Shown piece by piece: positions 31,805 through 40,298 of a stretch of DNA of 64,000 nucleotides (position 1 is its first letter; every line of letters starts with the position of its first letter). The translations under genes and the position numbers were made by a program. The notes beneath the pieces were generated by a model. It was not told where the DNA came from, ran no database searches, and saw nothing but the letters and a program-made list of their open reading frames with translations. The DNA is from Oscillospiraceae bacterium (GTDB lineage: Bacteria > Bacillota > Clostridia > Oscillospirales > Ruminococcaceae), in assembly GCA_031280965.1 (NCBI GenBank), contig JAITFZ010000005.1, forward strand, positions 48,474-112,473, given 5' to 3'.

Positions 31805-32293
31805 TCACATTTTACTTTTAACCGCATTAACCAAACCTCCCGCGTTTATTATTTCCTTGATAAACTCCGGAAACGGCTCGGATTGAAACCGCCCGCCTGT
31901 TGTTTCGTTTGTAATTTCGCCTGTGTCAAAATTAACGCTGACCTTGTCGTCTGCGTTTATTGCCTTTGCGGCTTCGGGACATTCCATAATCGGCAGACCT
32001 ATATTAATTGCATTGCGATAGAAAATCCGCGCGAAAGACGCCGCAATTACGCAGGAAATGCCGCTTTCTTTTATAGCAATCGGCGCATGTTCACGCGAAC
32101 TGCCGCAACCGAAGTTGGCTTCGCCGACCATTATGTCGCCTTTTTGCACCTTCTTTACGAAGCCGGAGTCTATGTCCTCCATGCAGTGGGCGGCAAGTTC
32201 TTTGAAGTCGCTGGTGTTAAGATAACGGGCGGGGATTATTACGTCTGTGTCAACATTGTCGCCGTATTTATGGGCTAAACCTTGTGCTTTCAT
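31805..32293 (-). CDS. leuD: 3-isopropylmalate dehydratase small subunit
   Basis: This 162-residue swivelling domain of the LeuCD isomerase starts at the second ATG (32293), which has AAGGAG at ideal distance. Family blocks are [34 protein letters not shown] and [15 protein letters not shown]. It begins one base after the leuC stop, so the two subunits are made together. The 81-bp gap to leuB has no other gene. Confidence 0.93.
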   Translation of the reverse strand: MKAQGLAHKYGDNVDTDVIIPARYLNTSDFKELAAHCMEDIDSGFVKKVQKGDIMVGEANFGCGSSREHAPIAIKESGISCVIAASFARIFYRNAINIGLPIMECPEAAKAINADDKVSVNFDTGEITNETTGGRFQSEPFPEFIKEIINAGGLVNAVKSKM

Positions 32294-32294
32294 A

Positions 32295-33572
32295 TTAATC
32301 ATTCTCCTTCGCTATATATCCTGCGACTGCGCTGAACGCCGCCACTTCCGGACTCGCTAAATAAACCTCGCTTTCGGGGTGTCCCATTCTGCCCACGAAA
32401 TTACGGTTAGTCGTTGCAAGCGCCCGCTCGCCTTTCGCGAGAATCCCCATATGCCCGCCAAGACACGGCCCGCAGGTCGGCGTACTGAACACACAGCCCG
32501 CTTCCACGAAAATCTGCGCGTAGCCGAGTTCCATACACTCGAGAAAAATCTTCTGTGTTCCGGGGATTACAATACAGCGCAGTCCGGGAGCGACTTTTTT
32601 ACCCTTTAGGATTTCAGCCGCCGCCTTCATGTCGGAAATTCTGCCGTTTGTACAGCTTCCGATTACCACCTGGTCAAGCTTTATTTTTTCGGTAATTTCA
32701 TCTACGGTTTTAGTGTTTTCGGGTAAATGCGGAAAAGACACAGTGGATTTTATATCACTTAGATTTATTTCGATTACACGCGAATACTCCGCGTCCGAAT
32801 CCGGCGCAAACGCCTCGCAGGAGCGCCCCCCTGTTGTCGCCTGAATGTATTCTGTTGTTATTTCATCAACTTCAAAAATACCGTTCTTCCCTCCTGCCTC
32901 AATCGCCATGTTCGCCATACAAAGCCGGTCATCAATCGTAAGGCTTGCAAGCCCTTCGCCCGTAGCGGCACCTGAACTGCTGCCGAACTCCATCGACTGA
33001 TACAACGCGCCGTCCACGCCTATTAAACCTATGATGTGCAGAATCACGTCCTTGCCCGAAACGTTCCTGCTTAACTTACCGCTTAAATTAAATCTGATTG
33101 CGGCAGGGACTTTGAACCACGCTTCGCCCGTTGCCATTCCGACCGCCATGTCGGTCGAACCCACGCCCGTTGAAAACGCGCCGAGCGCGCCGTATGTGCA
33201 GGTATGCGAATCTGCACCGATGATTAAATCGCCGGGCTTTACTAAGCCTTTTTCGGGAAGCAGGCAATGTTCAATTCCCATTTCGCCGACATCATAGAAG
33301 TTTGTGATTCTATGCTTTGCGGCAAATTCACGACAGCGCTTGCACTGCTCTGCGGCTTTTATGTCTTTGTTAGGGGTGAAGTGGTCCATGACAAGCGAGA
33401 TTTTCTCCTTGTCGAAAACCTCCGCAAACCCCGCTTTCTCGAACTCATTAATGGCAACAGGGCTTGTTATGTCGTTGCCGAGTACCATGTCTAATTTTGC
33501 TCTGATGAGCTGACCGGCTTTCACTTCTGTTAACCCCGCTTTTTTAGCGAGGATTTTTTGTGACATTGTCAT
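32295..33572 (-). CDS. leuC: 3-isopropylmalate dehydratase large subunit
   Basis: This 425-residue aconitase-family subunit has a 4Fe-4S cluster. Cluster cysteines appear in [16 protein letters not shown] and in [38 protein letters not shown] is the substrate loop. The length (shorter than the 470-residue E. coli type) is that of the HacA/LeuC2 form common in Clostridia and archaea, which handles both isopropylmalate and methylmalate. AAGGAG lies upstream of the ATG. Confidence 0.93.
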   Translation of the reverse strand: MTMSQKILAKKAGLTEVKAGQLIRAKLDMVLGNDITSPVAINEFEKAGFAEVFDKEKISLVMDHFTPNKDIKAAEQCKRCREFAAKHRITNFYDVGEMGIEHCLLPEKGLVKPGDLIIGADSHTCTYGALGAFSTGVGSTDMAVGMATGEAWFKVPAAIRFNLSGKLSRNVSGKDVILHIIGLIGVDGALYQSMEFGSSSGAATGEGLASLTIDDRLCMANMAIEAGGKNGIFEVDEITTEYIQATTGGRSCEAFAPDSDAEYSRVIEINLSDIKSTVSFPHLPENTKTVDEITEKIKLDQVVIGSCTNGRISDMKAAAEILKGKKVAPGLRCIVIPGTQKIFLECMELGYAQIFVEAGCVFSTPTCGPCLGGHMGILAKGERALATTNRNFVGRMGHPESEVYLASPEVAAFSAVAGYIAKEND

Positions 33573-33603
33573 GATAAATCTATCTCCTTTTTATAAGTAC
33601 AAT

Positions 33604-34020
33604 TTAAACCATATCCGCTCCCGAGAGCCCGCTGAATATTATATTGTTTTTCCACACACCTATTTCAAGATACGCATATTGGCTGAGCCGCAGCCGCACC
33701 TTATAAGGGTTTGTCCCCCACGCCTTGATGAGCAGTTCAATCTCCTGCTCATACACGGAAACCGTCAGCCCTCTTCCTGTTTTCAGCTTTCCCTGATTAA
33801 CACCGTCAACAATAATGTCGAAGTCGCTCGGCCCGGGAAATTTTGCCGTACTGCTTAAAGACAGATTATAGGTTTTTTTAACCTGCGGATTCGCGGTCTG
33901 TGCTTCCTGTTCGGGTGCGGATGCCGGTGAAGGCGGCGCGGCTGTTTTAATTTCATCGCCGCAACCGTCACAGTGCGATAAATCATCGGCGTTTCTCATG
34001 CCGCAGTTCCGACAAACCAT
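33604..34020 (-). CDS. Zinc-ribbon protein of unknown function in the leu operon
   Basis: This 138-residue protein has an N-terminal zinc ribbon (CRNCGMRNADDLSHCDGCG), a Pro/Ala/Glu-rich linker (PPSPASAPEQEAQ), and a C-terminal beta domain (FDIIVDGVNQGKLKTGRGLT, then RLRLSQYAYLEIGVW). The C-terminal domain looks like a small beta-sandwich. It lies between cimA and leuC with gaps of 12 and 31 bp. Nothing ties it to branched-chain synthesis; it may simply ride in the operon. Confidence 0.65.
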   Translation of the reverse strand: MVCRNCGMRNADDLSHCDGCGDEIKTAAPPSPASAPEQEAQTANPQVKKTYNLSLSSTAKFPGPSDFDIIVDGVNQGKLKTGRGLTVSVYEQEIELLIKAWGTNPYKVRLRLSQYAYLEIGVWKNNIIFSGLSGADMV

Positions 34021-34032
34021 CTAAGTTCTCCT

Positions 34033-35622
34033 TTAATTAAAATTAATCTCTCTGTTAATATAAAGCATATATTCCAAAGAATCAAGCAACGCAATCATGC
34101 TCGCGTTAATTATATCCTTGCTCGCGCCAACGGTCGTCCAGCTTCTTCTGCCGTCCGTGCTTTCAATCAGCACACGTGTCGTTGCCGCCGTGTTATCGCT
34201 TCCGCCGATAATTCTGACTTTATAGTCAACAAGCCGCATTTCTTTCAGGTTCGGGTAAAATTTTTCGAGCGCTTTCCGTAAAGCCCTGTCGATTGCGTTA
34301 ACCGGTCCGTCGCCCTCGTCTGCCGTTATTTCAAAATCGTCTTTCACGCGCACTTTTATGAGCGCGCTCGCCTTACTGAAAGAACCGTTATCTTCGTTAG
34401 AATAACTGCTTGATATAATCTTGAAGTCTATAATTTCAAAGTAAGGCTGAAACCGACCGAACTCTTTAAGCGCGAGCAGTTCAAAACTCGCTCCCGCCGC
34501 CTCAAACTGATAACCCTGATGCTCAAGCGCTTTAATTTTATCGGTCAGCTTCTTAACAACAGGGTCGGTTTTTTCAAGGCTGTCGTCTATTTTTTTCAGT
34601 TTCGCGAACAGCGCCGCCCGCCCCGACACCTCGGAAATAAGAATATTCCGTTCATTACCCACGCTTTCGGGCGCGACATGCTCAAACGTTGCAGGGTCTT
34701 TTGAAACGCCGTCCACGTGCATTCCGCCCTTATGCGCGAAAGCCGAGCCGCCCACATAAGGCATTGAATTCGGAAGTGCGATGTTTGCCGTTTCCGCAAT
34801 ATAATGCGCGGTTTCTTTAAGAAGCGGCAGGCTTTCGGGGGGGACACAGAAATAGCCGGATTTTAATTGCAGGTTCGCAATCAATGTTGATAAATTGGCG
34901 TTGCCGGTACGTTCGCCGATTCCGATAAAAGTCCCCTGAACATGAACCGCGCCTGCGTTTACCGCCGCCATGCTGTTCGCGGCGGCACAGCCGCTGTCGT
35001 TGTGGCAATGGATTCCTATGCTTGTCTTTGTGGCTTTAATCACTTCTTTGGTGATTCTTTCGATTTCTTCGGGAAAACACCCGCCGTTGGTTTCGCACAG
35101 ACACAGCGTTCTCGCGCCCGCCCGCTCCGCCGCTTTCAGCGTTTCAAGAGCATAACCGGGGTTGCTCTTATAGCCGTCGAAAAAATGCTCAGCATCGAAA
35201 ATTACTTCCTTGCCTAAGCTGACAAGATAACCTATAGTCCGCTCAATCATATCAAGGTTTTCAGCAAGCGAAACCCGCAGGATTTTATCCGTGTGCATGT
35301 CCCAACTTTTGCCGAAAATCGCTATATATTCGGTATTGGCGGTAAGCAGGGCTTTTAAGTTATCATCGTCTTCGGGGTTAATTTCCTTACGTTTGGTTGA
35401 GCCGAAGGAAACAAGCGCGGTTTTAAGCCCGAGTTTTTCAGCTTTCTTGAAAAATTCCAAATCCTTCGGATTTGAACCGGGGTTTCCCGCCTCTGCAAAA
35501 TCAACTCCGAATTCGTCAAGCTTGGTTAAGATTTTAAGCTTGTCGGAAAGCGAAAAGCTTATGCCTTCGCCCTGTGCGCCGTCGCGTAGGGTCGAGTCGA
35601 ATATTTCTATTTTACGTGACAT
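34033..35622 (-). CDS. cimA: (R)-citramalate synthase
   Basis: This 529-residue enzyme condenses pyruvate and acetyl-CoA to citramalate, the threonine-independent route to isoleucine. The N-terminal HMGL barrel starts with IEIFDSTLRDGAQGEGISFS; metal ligands are in GIHCHNDSGCAAANS. The C-terminal regulatory LeuA dimer domain (about 370-525) includes ITADEGDGPVNAIDRALRKA and RVLIESTDGRRSWTTVGAS. Full length and the 'STLRDGAQ' form fit the ~530-residue CimA clade rather than LeuA. Its operon supplies LeuCDB for the next steps. Confidence 0.9.
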   Translation of the reverse strand: MSRKIEIFDSTLRDGAQGEGISFSLSDKLKILTKLDEFGVDFAEAGNPGSNPKDLEFFKKAEKLGLKTALVSFGSTKRKEINPEDDDNLKALLTANTEYIAIFGKSWDMHTDKILRVSLAENLDMIERTIGYLVSLGKEVIFDAEHFFDGYKSNPGYALETLKAAERAGARTLCLCETNGGCFPEEIERITKEVIKATKTSIGIHCHNDSGCAAANSMAAVNAGAVHVQGTFIGIGERTGNANLSTLIANLQLKSGYFCVPPESLPLLKETAHYIAETANIALPNSMPYVGGSAFAHKGGMHVDGVSKDPATFEHVAPESVGNERNILISEVSGRAALFAKLKKIDDSLEKTDPVVKKLTDKIKALEHQGYQFEAAGASFELLALKEFGRFQPYFEIIDFKIISSSYSNEDNGSFSKASALIKVRVKDDFEITADEGDGPVNAIDRALRKALEKFYPNLKEMRLVDYKVRIIGGSDNTAATTRVLIESTDGRRSWTTVGASKDIINASMIALLDSLEYMLYINREINFN

Positions 35623-35627
35623 AATTA

Positions 35628-36878
35628 TCAGCCTTTCTGTTTTAACTGTCTTGCTGCTTTATGAAAATTCTTCTTACCCTTTTTAATTATAACATGTTCT
35701 GTTATTTCAATCAAGGCGTTTACATCGGTAATTTTCTCGCCGTCCACGCTGAATCCGCCCTGTTCGATTGTTGTTCTTGCGTCACGGTTGGAGGAACACA
35801 ACCCGGTTTTTACAAGTAAGCTAACTGCGCTGATTTTACCGTTTTCCAAGTCGAAGTCTTTGTCGTAAAGCAAGGTTGTCGGTATATCCTCGCTCCCGCC
35901 CGAGCCGGAAAAGACGCTTTTGGCGGCGTTCTGCGCTTTTTCCGCTTCTTCCCTGCCGTGAACAAGCGCGGTCATTTCATATGCCAAAAGCTCCTTGGCT
36001 TCGTTGATTTTCGCGCCGTCTCCGGCTTTTACAAGCTTTTCGCGCTCGTCTATTTCTTCAAGCGGCACAAATGTCAGCATTTTAAGCTTGTCTATAACAT
36101 CTGAATCGTCTACGTTTCGGAAGTACTGGTAAAAATCATACGGTGAGCATTTATCTGCGGAGAGCCAAAGCGCACCTTTTTCGGTTTTACCCATTTTTAT
36201 GCCCGCTTTGGTGGCTAAAAGCGCAAAGGTCATCGCATATGCCTTTTCGCCGTCAACGCGACGTATTAAATCCGCTCCCGCTAAAACGTTTGACCACTGG
36301 TCGTCACCGCCGAGCTGAAGTTTTACATCTTTTGTCCTGTATAGATGTAAAAAGTCATAACTTTGTAAAAGCATGTAATTAAATTCAAGAAAGGTAAGTC
36401 CTTTGCCCTCGTATCGGGAGCGGAAACATTCCGCCGACAGCATTTTATTGACCGAGAAGTGCCGTCCGATTTCACCCAAAAAATCAAGATATTTTATATC
36501 CGCGAACCAGTCGCCGTTTCTGACGATTTCCGCCCCGCCTTCACCGAAGTCGATAAACCGCGACATCTGCTCCCTGAAGCAGGTGGCGTTATAATCAATT
36601 TGCTCAGGTGTAAGCATTTTCCTCATATCGGTCTTTCCTGTAGGGTCGCCAATCAGCGTTGTGGCAGTGCCGAGCAGCGCAACCGGACGATGCCCCGCCT
36701 GTTGAAAGCGCCGCATGGTAATTAAAAACATCAAATGTCCGACATGAAGGGAATCGGCGGTCGCGTCAAACCCGCCATAAAATTTCACGCTTTCGCTGTT
36801 TAAAAGCTCCTCGATTTCCTTCTCGTGGCTCATTTGAGCAATCAGCCCGCGGGCTTTCAGTTCCTGAAACAGTGTCAT
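35628..36878 (-). CDS. tyrS: Tyrosyl-tRNA synthetase
   Basis: This 416-residue class I synthetase has the HIGH-like motif HVGHLMFL in FDATADSLHVGHLM, the tyrosine pocket in LLQSYDFLHLYRTKDVKLQL and GGDDQWSNVLAG, the KMSKS-like KMGKTEKGALWLS, and a C-terminal S4 domain (GLCSSNRDARTTIEQGGFSV). I start it at 36878 (MTLFQELKARG). A longer frame to 36953 merely translates the dispersed repeat that supplies its AAAGGA site. No T-box leader was found upstream, which is unusual for tyrS in Firmicutes. It heads the cimA-leuCDB operon. Confidence 0.93.
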   Translation of the reverse strand: MTLFQELKARGLIAQMSHEKEIEELLNSESVKFYGGFDATADSLHVGHLMFLITMRRFQQAGHRPVALLGTATTLIGDPTGKTDMRKMLTPEQIDYNATCFREQMSRFIDFGEGGAEIVRNGDWFADIKYLDFLGEIGRHFSVNKMLSAECFRSRYEGKGLTFLEFNYMLLQSYDFLHLYRTKDVKLQLGGDDQWSNVLAGADLIRRVDGEKAYAMTFALLATKAGIKMGKTEKGALWLSADKCSPYDFYQYFRNVDDSDVIDKLKMLTFVPLEEIDEREKLVKAGDGAKINEAKELLAYEMTALVHGREEAEKAQNAAKSVFSGSGGSEDIPTTLLYDKDFDLENGKISAVSLLVKTGLCSSNRDARTTIEQGGFSVDGEKITDVNALIEITEHVIIKKGKKNFHKAARQLKQKG

Positions 36879-36982
36879 ATTTTTATTAAGTCCTTTCTTC
36901 ACCGCCGAGGAATGAGAACAACATTTTCCCGTTTCGGTTGTATTTTCTTTCAAACTTATTTATATTAAGTCCTTTCTTCACC
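36879..36982 (-). repeat. Dispersed start-codon-abutting repeat, one full and one partial copy upstream of tyrS
   Basis: The full copy (36879-36958, 80 bp) reads on the minus strand from TAAGTTTGAAAGAAAATACA through CGGGAAAATGTTGTTCTCAT to GAAGAAAGGACTTAATAAAA and ends at the tyrS ATG. A partial copy with only the 3' end (GGTGAAGAAAGGACTTAATA) lies just upstream at 36959-36982. Confidence 0.8.
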
Positions 36983-37208
36983 TTAAACCTCCAAAACATA
37001 TAATCCATCGGTCGGTCAAGCGTGGTGTGCGAGAACCTCGCGTCATTCTCTAAATCCGGTTCCTTTTTGAGCGTGGCAGGATAAACGAACCGCACAGGCG
37101 AAAGCATGGCGGCACAAGCAAAAAGAGAAGAAAACAGCATAAAATACAATCGGACACTTTGAAATGGTGTCCGATTTTTGTAGGGTAAATTATGCTTATA
37201 ATGTTGTT

Positions 37209-37697
37209 TTACTCAATAGGTGTATTATTGAAAATATTGGGCAACAACAGCTTTCCGCCCTTATTTTTCGCCATTATAAACTCAATGCCAATTTCTAAAT
37301 TATTATAGAAATCCCACTCAACTCGAATCCGCTTTTCTTTTCCCTGCATATTGTTGTACATCACATAGAAAATATAAGTCTTGTCGCCTTTCCGTGTCTG
37401 CTTATTCACTACCGTGCAGATGTAGTACCTATAGTTTACAAACCCTTTGTGTTCAGAGTAAACACTGTGGATTATAAACCAGATTCCTAATAAAAACGCG
37501 AATGACGATATTCCGCCGATTCCTATCCAAAAGATGATAGGGAGTTCATCTCCTCCAATAAAGAAGAAGAATAAAGTAAACAAAATTCCGCCTGTTAAAA
37601 TTGCCAAAATCCCACCTTTGAAATTCCTCTTTGTCAATTTGTGCATTTCAAAAATTAAATCCGCCCGTTGAATACGGTCGGGGAAAAACTCTCTCAT
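37209..37697 (-). CDS. Two-helix membrane protein of unknown function
   Basis: This 162-residue protein starts MREFFPDRIQRADLIFEMHK. It has two membrane segments at about 30-50 (GGILAILTGGILFTLFFFFI) and 56-78. A C-terminal beta-rich part (YYICTVVNKQTRKGDKTYIF, KRIRVEWDFYNNLEIGIEFI) resembles the soluble half of DUF3592-type proteins, but the order is different. No good ribosome binding site is visible at the start. It stands alone between two minus-strand operons. Confidence 0.55.
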   Translation of the reverse strand: MREFFPDRIQRADLIFEMHKLTKRNFKGGILAILTGGILFTLFFFFIGGDELPIIFWIGIGGISSFAFLLGIWFIIHSVYSEHKGFVNYRYYICTVVNKQTRKGDKTYIFYVMYNNMQGKEKRIRVEWDFYNNLEIGIEFIMAKNKGGKLLLPNIFNNTPIE

Positions 37698-37713
37698 ATG
37701 TTATAACCCCGCA

Positions 37714-37902
37714 TTATATAAATACCATGCTATACATTCTATTGAGCATTTCTATTATTATATCATAAATCGACTTTTTTGCAAGCGTTCTTGTGTTGCA
37801 TTTCTGGCATTTGTACCTTTGTTTCCCTTTGTCATGCTCAAGTTCACAGTCCAAGCATTTAGAGCGTAATTCTGAATGCGTTAATTCAGTATATTTTTTC
37901 AC
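37714..37902 (-). CDS. Small four-cysteine protein
   Basis: This 62-residue frame starts at 37902. It has CLDC near residue 16 and CQKC near residue 32, consistent with one zinc site, and a basic middle (EHDKGKQRYKCQKCNTRTLA). The end (MLNRMYSMVFI) is hydrophobic. It lies 16 bp before the two-helix membrane protein gene and may be co-transcribed with it. Coding status is probable, not certain. Confidence 0.45.
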   Translation of the reverse strand: MKKYTELTHSELRSKCLDCELEHDKGKQRYKCQKCNTRTLAKKSIYDIIIEMLNRMYSMVFI

Positions 37903-38002
37903 CAGTCAACCTACGCTGCTACGAAAGGTTTCTTAACGATTATATCACAAACAACCGCATAATTCAACCCCTCTTGACAAATTTTTTAATTTTTTTAAAA
38001 AT

Positions 38003-38371
38003 TCATCTCCTGTTAACCCCTAAAACCCCGCCGACCGACCCACACAAAACCGCCGTAACAAATCTGCCGAGGAAATACTCGCCGCTCAGCGTCCTCATGG
38101 CAAAAGCAATAACCGTCAATATTAAAAGCAGCAACATCGCTGATTTAACGCCGTTCCACAGCCCGCCCTGCCGTTTAAGGCGACCCGCCGTCGCCCCCGA
38201 AATAAGACAGCCGAAACCGAACGCCAGCAGCGAAAATGTTCCGCTTATTCCGACGGGGAGCTGCAACAGCCAAATTAAAAATGAAAATAATGGTATGGCA
38301 AGCCCGCCCGCCGCCGCACCGAAAATAGTCGAAAGCAGATATATTTTGCAGTTATGCCGTCTTGCGGGCAT
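38003..38371 (-). CDS. TIGR04086-like integral membrane protein
   Basis: This 122-residue protein with four membrane segments starts at 38371 (MPARRHNCKIYLLSTIFGAA). The layout, with short loops and glycine-rich helices (GFGCLISGATAGRLKRQGG, LCGSVGGVLGV), fits the TIGR04086 family of small Firmicutes membrane proteins of unknown function. Its AAGGGGG ribosome binding site is part of the 3' arm of the hairpin at 38378-38424, so termination upstream and translation here may be linked. Confidence 0.65.
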   Translation of the reverse strand: MPARRHNCKIYLLSTIFGAAAGGLAIPLFSFLIWLLQLPVGISGTFSLLAFGFGCLISGATAGRLKRQGGLWNGVKSAMLLLLILTVIAFAMRTLSGEYFLGRFVTAVLCGSVGGVLGVNRR

Positions 38372-38424
38372 AGAAAAGCCCCCTTCGCAATAAAGATGTT
38401 TGTACATCTTATGCGAAAAGGGGC
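38372..38424 (-). terminator. Long hairpin: terminator of the upstream gene, overlapping a ribosome binding site
   Basis: On the minus strand GCCCCTTTTCGCA-TAAGATG pairs with CATCTTTATTGCGAAGGGGGC around TACAAA, followed by TTTTCT. It ends the transcript of the 38441-39118 gene. The AAGGGGG used by the next gene lies in the distal arm. Confidence 0.75.
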
Positions 38425-38440
38425 AAATTTATTTTTAAAG

Positions 38441-39118
38441 TTATATCGCGCCGCGTGATTTTGCTTCGCATTTTCCGCAATTGACGGAAGATATATGATT
38501 CTCAAAGCCGCAAATCCGGCACGTTGTCTCTTGCGGTTTCCTTGCGCGGGAAACGGCATAAAGCTCCTCGTATTCTTTTTGAACGCTGACAATTTTATAT
38601 CTGAGTACGCTTATTGCCAAGCCGATTAAAAACATAATCAGGAAGAATTGCAACATGGGCAAAAACCATCTCATTTCCCAAATCCTATGGGTTTCCTCAC
38701 CTATAACCCGTGCGGTTCTCCCCTCGCCCACCGTATACATTCTGTTCGGGAAAGCAAGCAAAAACATGGCAAGCGCATAGAACGCAATAAAAGAATTCAG
38801 CATTACCGAAAAAAATCTGAACCGCATCGTGCCGCTCTTGACGAACGACCTGGCGAAAAAGCCGTCAGCTTCAGGATTTTTTTTGTAATAAAGCACACGG
38901 TAAAGAATTTTTCCCGCCGAGGAAATAAACTTAACCAGGGCGATAAACATAATTATGATTGTGGTGACAAGGATTAACAGCTTTATGTTCCGCTCGCTTG
39001 CGCGAATGGTATTGTCTGTAATCATCGCGGGCAGTCTTAACATGACGTTAATAAAAACAAACGAATAGGCAAGCGTTGCGCCGGAGCAGACAGCCGCCAT
39101 AATATCTGCAACTAACAT
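38441..39118 (-). CDS. Membrane protein with C-terminal zinc ribbon
   Basis: This 225-residue protein starts at the ATG at 39118 (MLVADIMAAV) behind GGGGGA. Four membrane segments (about 8-28, 43-65, 95-120 and 155-178) are followed by a cytoplasmic helix and the zinc ribbon CRICGFENHISSVNCGKC. This resembles other 'membrane plus zinc ribbon' proteins of Clostridia with no known role. It follows the short gene at 39287-39430 on the same strand. Confidence 0.6.
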   Translation of the reverse strand: MLVADIMAAVCSGATLAYSFVFINVMLRLPAMITDNTIRASERNIKLLILVTTIIIMFIALVKFISSAGKILYRVLYYKKNPEADGFFARSFVKSGTMRFRFFSVMLNSFIAFYALAMFLLAFPNRMYTVGEGRTARVIGEETHRIWEMRWFLPMLQFFLIMFLIGLAISVLRYKIVSVQKEYEELYAVSRARKPQETTCRICGFENHISSVNCGKCEAKSRGAI

Positions 39119-39286
39119 ATTTTCCCCCATGTAATTATAGTAAGATTATTTTCCATTATACAGAAAAAATGCGGTTTTGTCTATTAGCAATATAAACAAA
39201 AATAGAAGCCGAGATTTGAACTCACAGCTACGCAAGCCGTCAGCGGTACAGCAAACGCCTGAATAACTGCGTATTTGAGCCGCCCG

Positions 39287-39430
39287 CTACGCCCAGCCGT
39301 AGTCGTCGTAATCAGCCCACTTTTCGTTGTAAATGCTCTGCTGCCCTAACTTGAACAGCAAAATCGCCGCCGCCGCCAAAATCAGCATCAGCACTGCCGA
39401 ACCCGAAATAATCCAACCTTTTTTTTGCAT
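39287..39430 (-). CDS. 47-residue single-span membrane protein downstream of rsmI
   Basis: A short frame of 47 codons starts at 39430 with AAGGAG at ideal distance, directly after the rsmI stop. The product begins MQKKGWIISGSAVLMLILAA, continues with a membrane helix to about residue 27, and ends QSIYNEKWADYDDYGWA, an acidic and aromatic tail. One membrane span with an extracytoplasmic or cytoplasmic tail is clear. The spacing indicates translation together with rsmI. Function unknown. Confidence 0.65.
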   Translation of the reverse strand: MQKKGWIISGSAVLMLILAAAAILLFKLGQQSIYNEKWADYDDYGWA

Positions 39431-39442
39431 TTTTTACTCCTT

Positions 39443-40276
39443 TTATATTTTTAAATATTCTTTATAGATTTCCGATTTTGATAGTTTTGTTTGTTTTGCC
39501 GCAAGCTTACACGCTTCGGCGGGCTTGTGACCCTGCGTAACTAAATCCTGCGCGATTTTCGCGGCGTCTGCGGGATTTACGGGCGGACTGCCGCCTGTAA
39601 GAGGCTCTATAACTATCACGAATTCGCCCCTTGGCGCCGTGTTTTCAAAATGCACCGATACTTCCGAAAGACAGCCGCGCAACACTTCTTCGTGAATTTT
39701 CGTCATTTCGCGGCATACGGCGATTTCCCTGTCGCCGAGCGCGGAAAGCAGGTCGGCGAGAGTTTTATTAAGCTTGTGCGGCGCTTCATAAAGCACAATC
39801 AACCCGTCATAATCTTTGATTTTATCAAGCCGTTCCTTACGCTGTCTCGGATTAACGCTCAAAAACCCTTCAAATGAAAACCGCCGACAAGCAAACCCGC
39901 TTAATGCCAGCGCCGCCACAAGCGCGCTCGGTCCCGGCACGACTTCGGTTTCAACGCCGCGCTCCCGGCACAGCCCGACAAGTTCGGCGCCCGGGTCGCT
40001 TATACAGGGCATACCTGCGTCTGTAATCACAGCGCAGGACTCGCCGCCTTGCAGGCGTCTTACTATTTCCCCGGAAACTTCTCTTATATTATGTCGGCGG
40101 CAGGCAAGCATAGGCTTTTTAATCCCGAATTTCGTCAGCAGTTTTAGCGACACACGGGTGTCTTCCGCCGCGATGAAATCCACGCCGCCGAGCGTTTCAA
40201 GTGCGCGGGGGGATAAGTCCCCGAGGTTGCCGATTGGCGTACCTGTTACGTATAAAACGCCTTTTCTTATTTCCAT
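39443..40276 (-). CDS. rsmI: 16S rRNA (cytidine-1402-2'-O)-methyltransferase
   Basis: This 277-residue member of the SAM-dependent tetrapyrrole-methylase fold starts at 40276 (MEIRKGVLYVTGTPIGNLGD). Diagnostic blocks are DFIAAEDTRVSLKLLTKFGI, VITDAGMPCISDPGAELV and EVVPGPSALVAALALSGFAC, with the C-terminal RsmI domain ending LAAKQTKLSKSEIYKEYLKI. It modifies the ribosomal decoding site with RsmH. Downstream is galU on the upstream side of the same strand, 22 bp away. Confidence 0.93.
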   Translation of the reverse strand: MEIRKGVLYVTGTPIGNLGDLSPRALETLGGVDFIAAEDTRVSLKLLTKFGIKKPMLACRRHNIREVSGEIVRRLQGGESCAVITDAGMPCISDPGAELVGLCRERGVETEVVPGPSALVAALALSGFACRRFSFEGFLSVNPRQRKERLDKIKDYDGLIVLYEAPHKLNKTLADLLSALGDREIAVCREMTKIHEEVLRGCLSEVSVHFENTAPRGEFVIVIEPLTGGSPPVNPADAAKIAQDLVTQGHKPAEACKLAAKQTKLSKSEIYKEYLKI

Positions 40277-40298
40277 AATCAACTAAAAACAGCCACGA

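Noticed and set aside
36886..37149. An 87-residue minus-strand frame upstream of tyrS
   Set aside because: Its second half is a translation of the dispersed repeat, and the first half has no ribosome binding site and no recognisable family. It could be a decayed gene end, but there is no positive support for coding.
36879..37208. T-box riboswitch for tyrS
   Set aside because: I looked for the TGGNACCGCG-type T-box and a specifier loop and saw neither; the region is repeat plus unassigned sequence.
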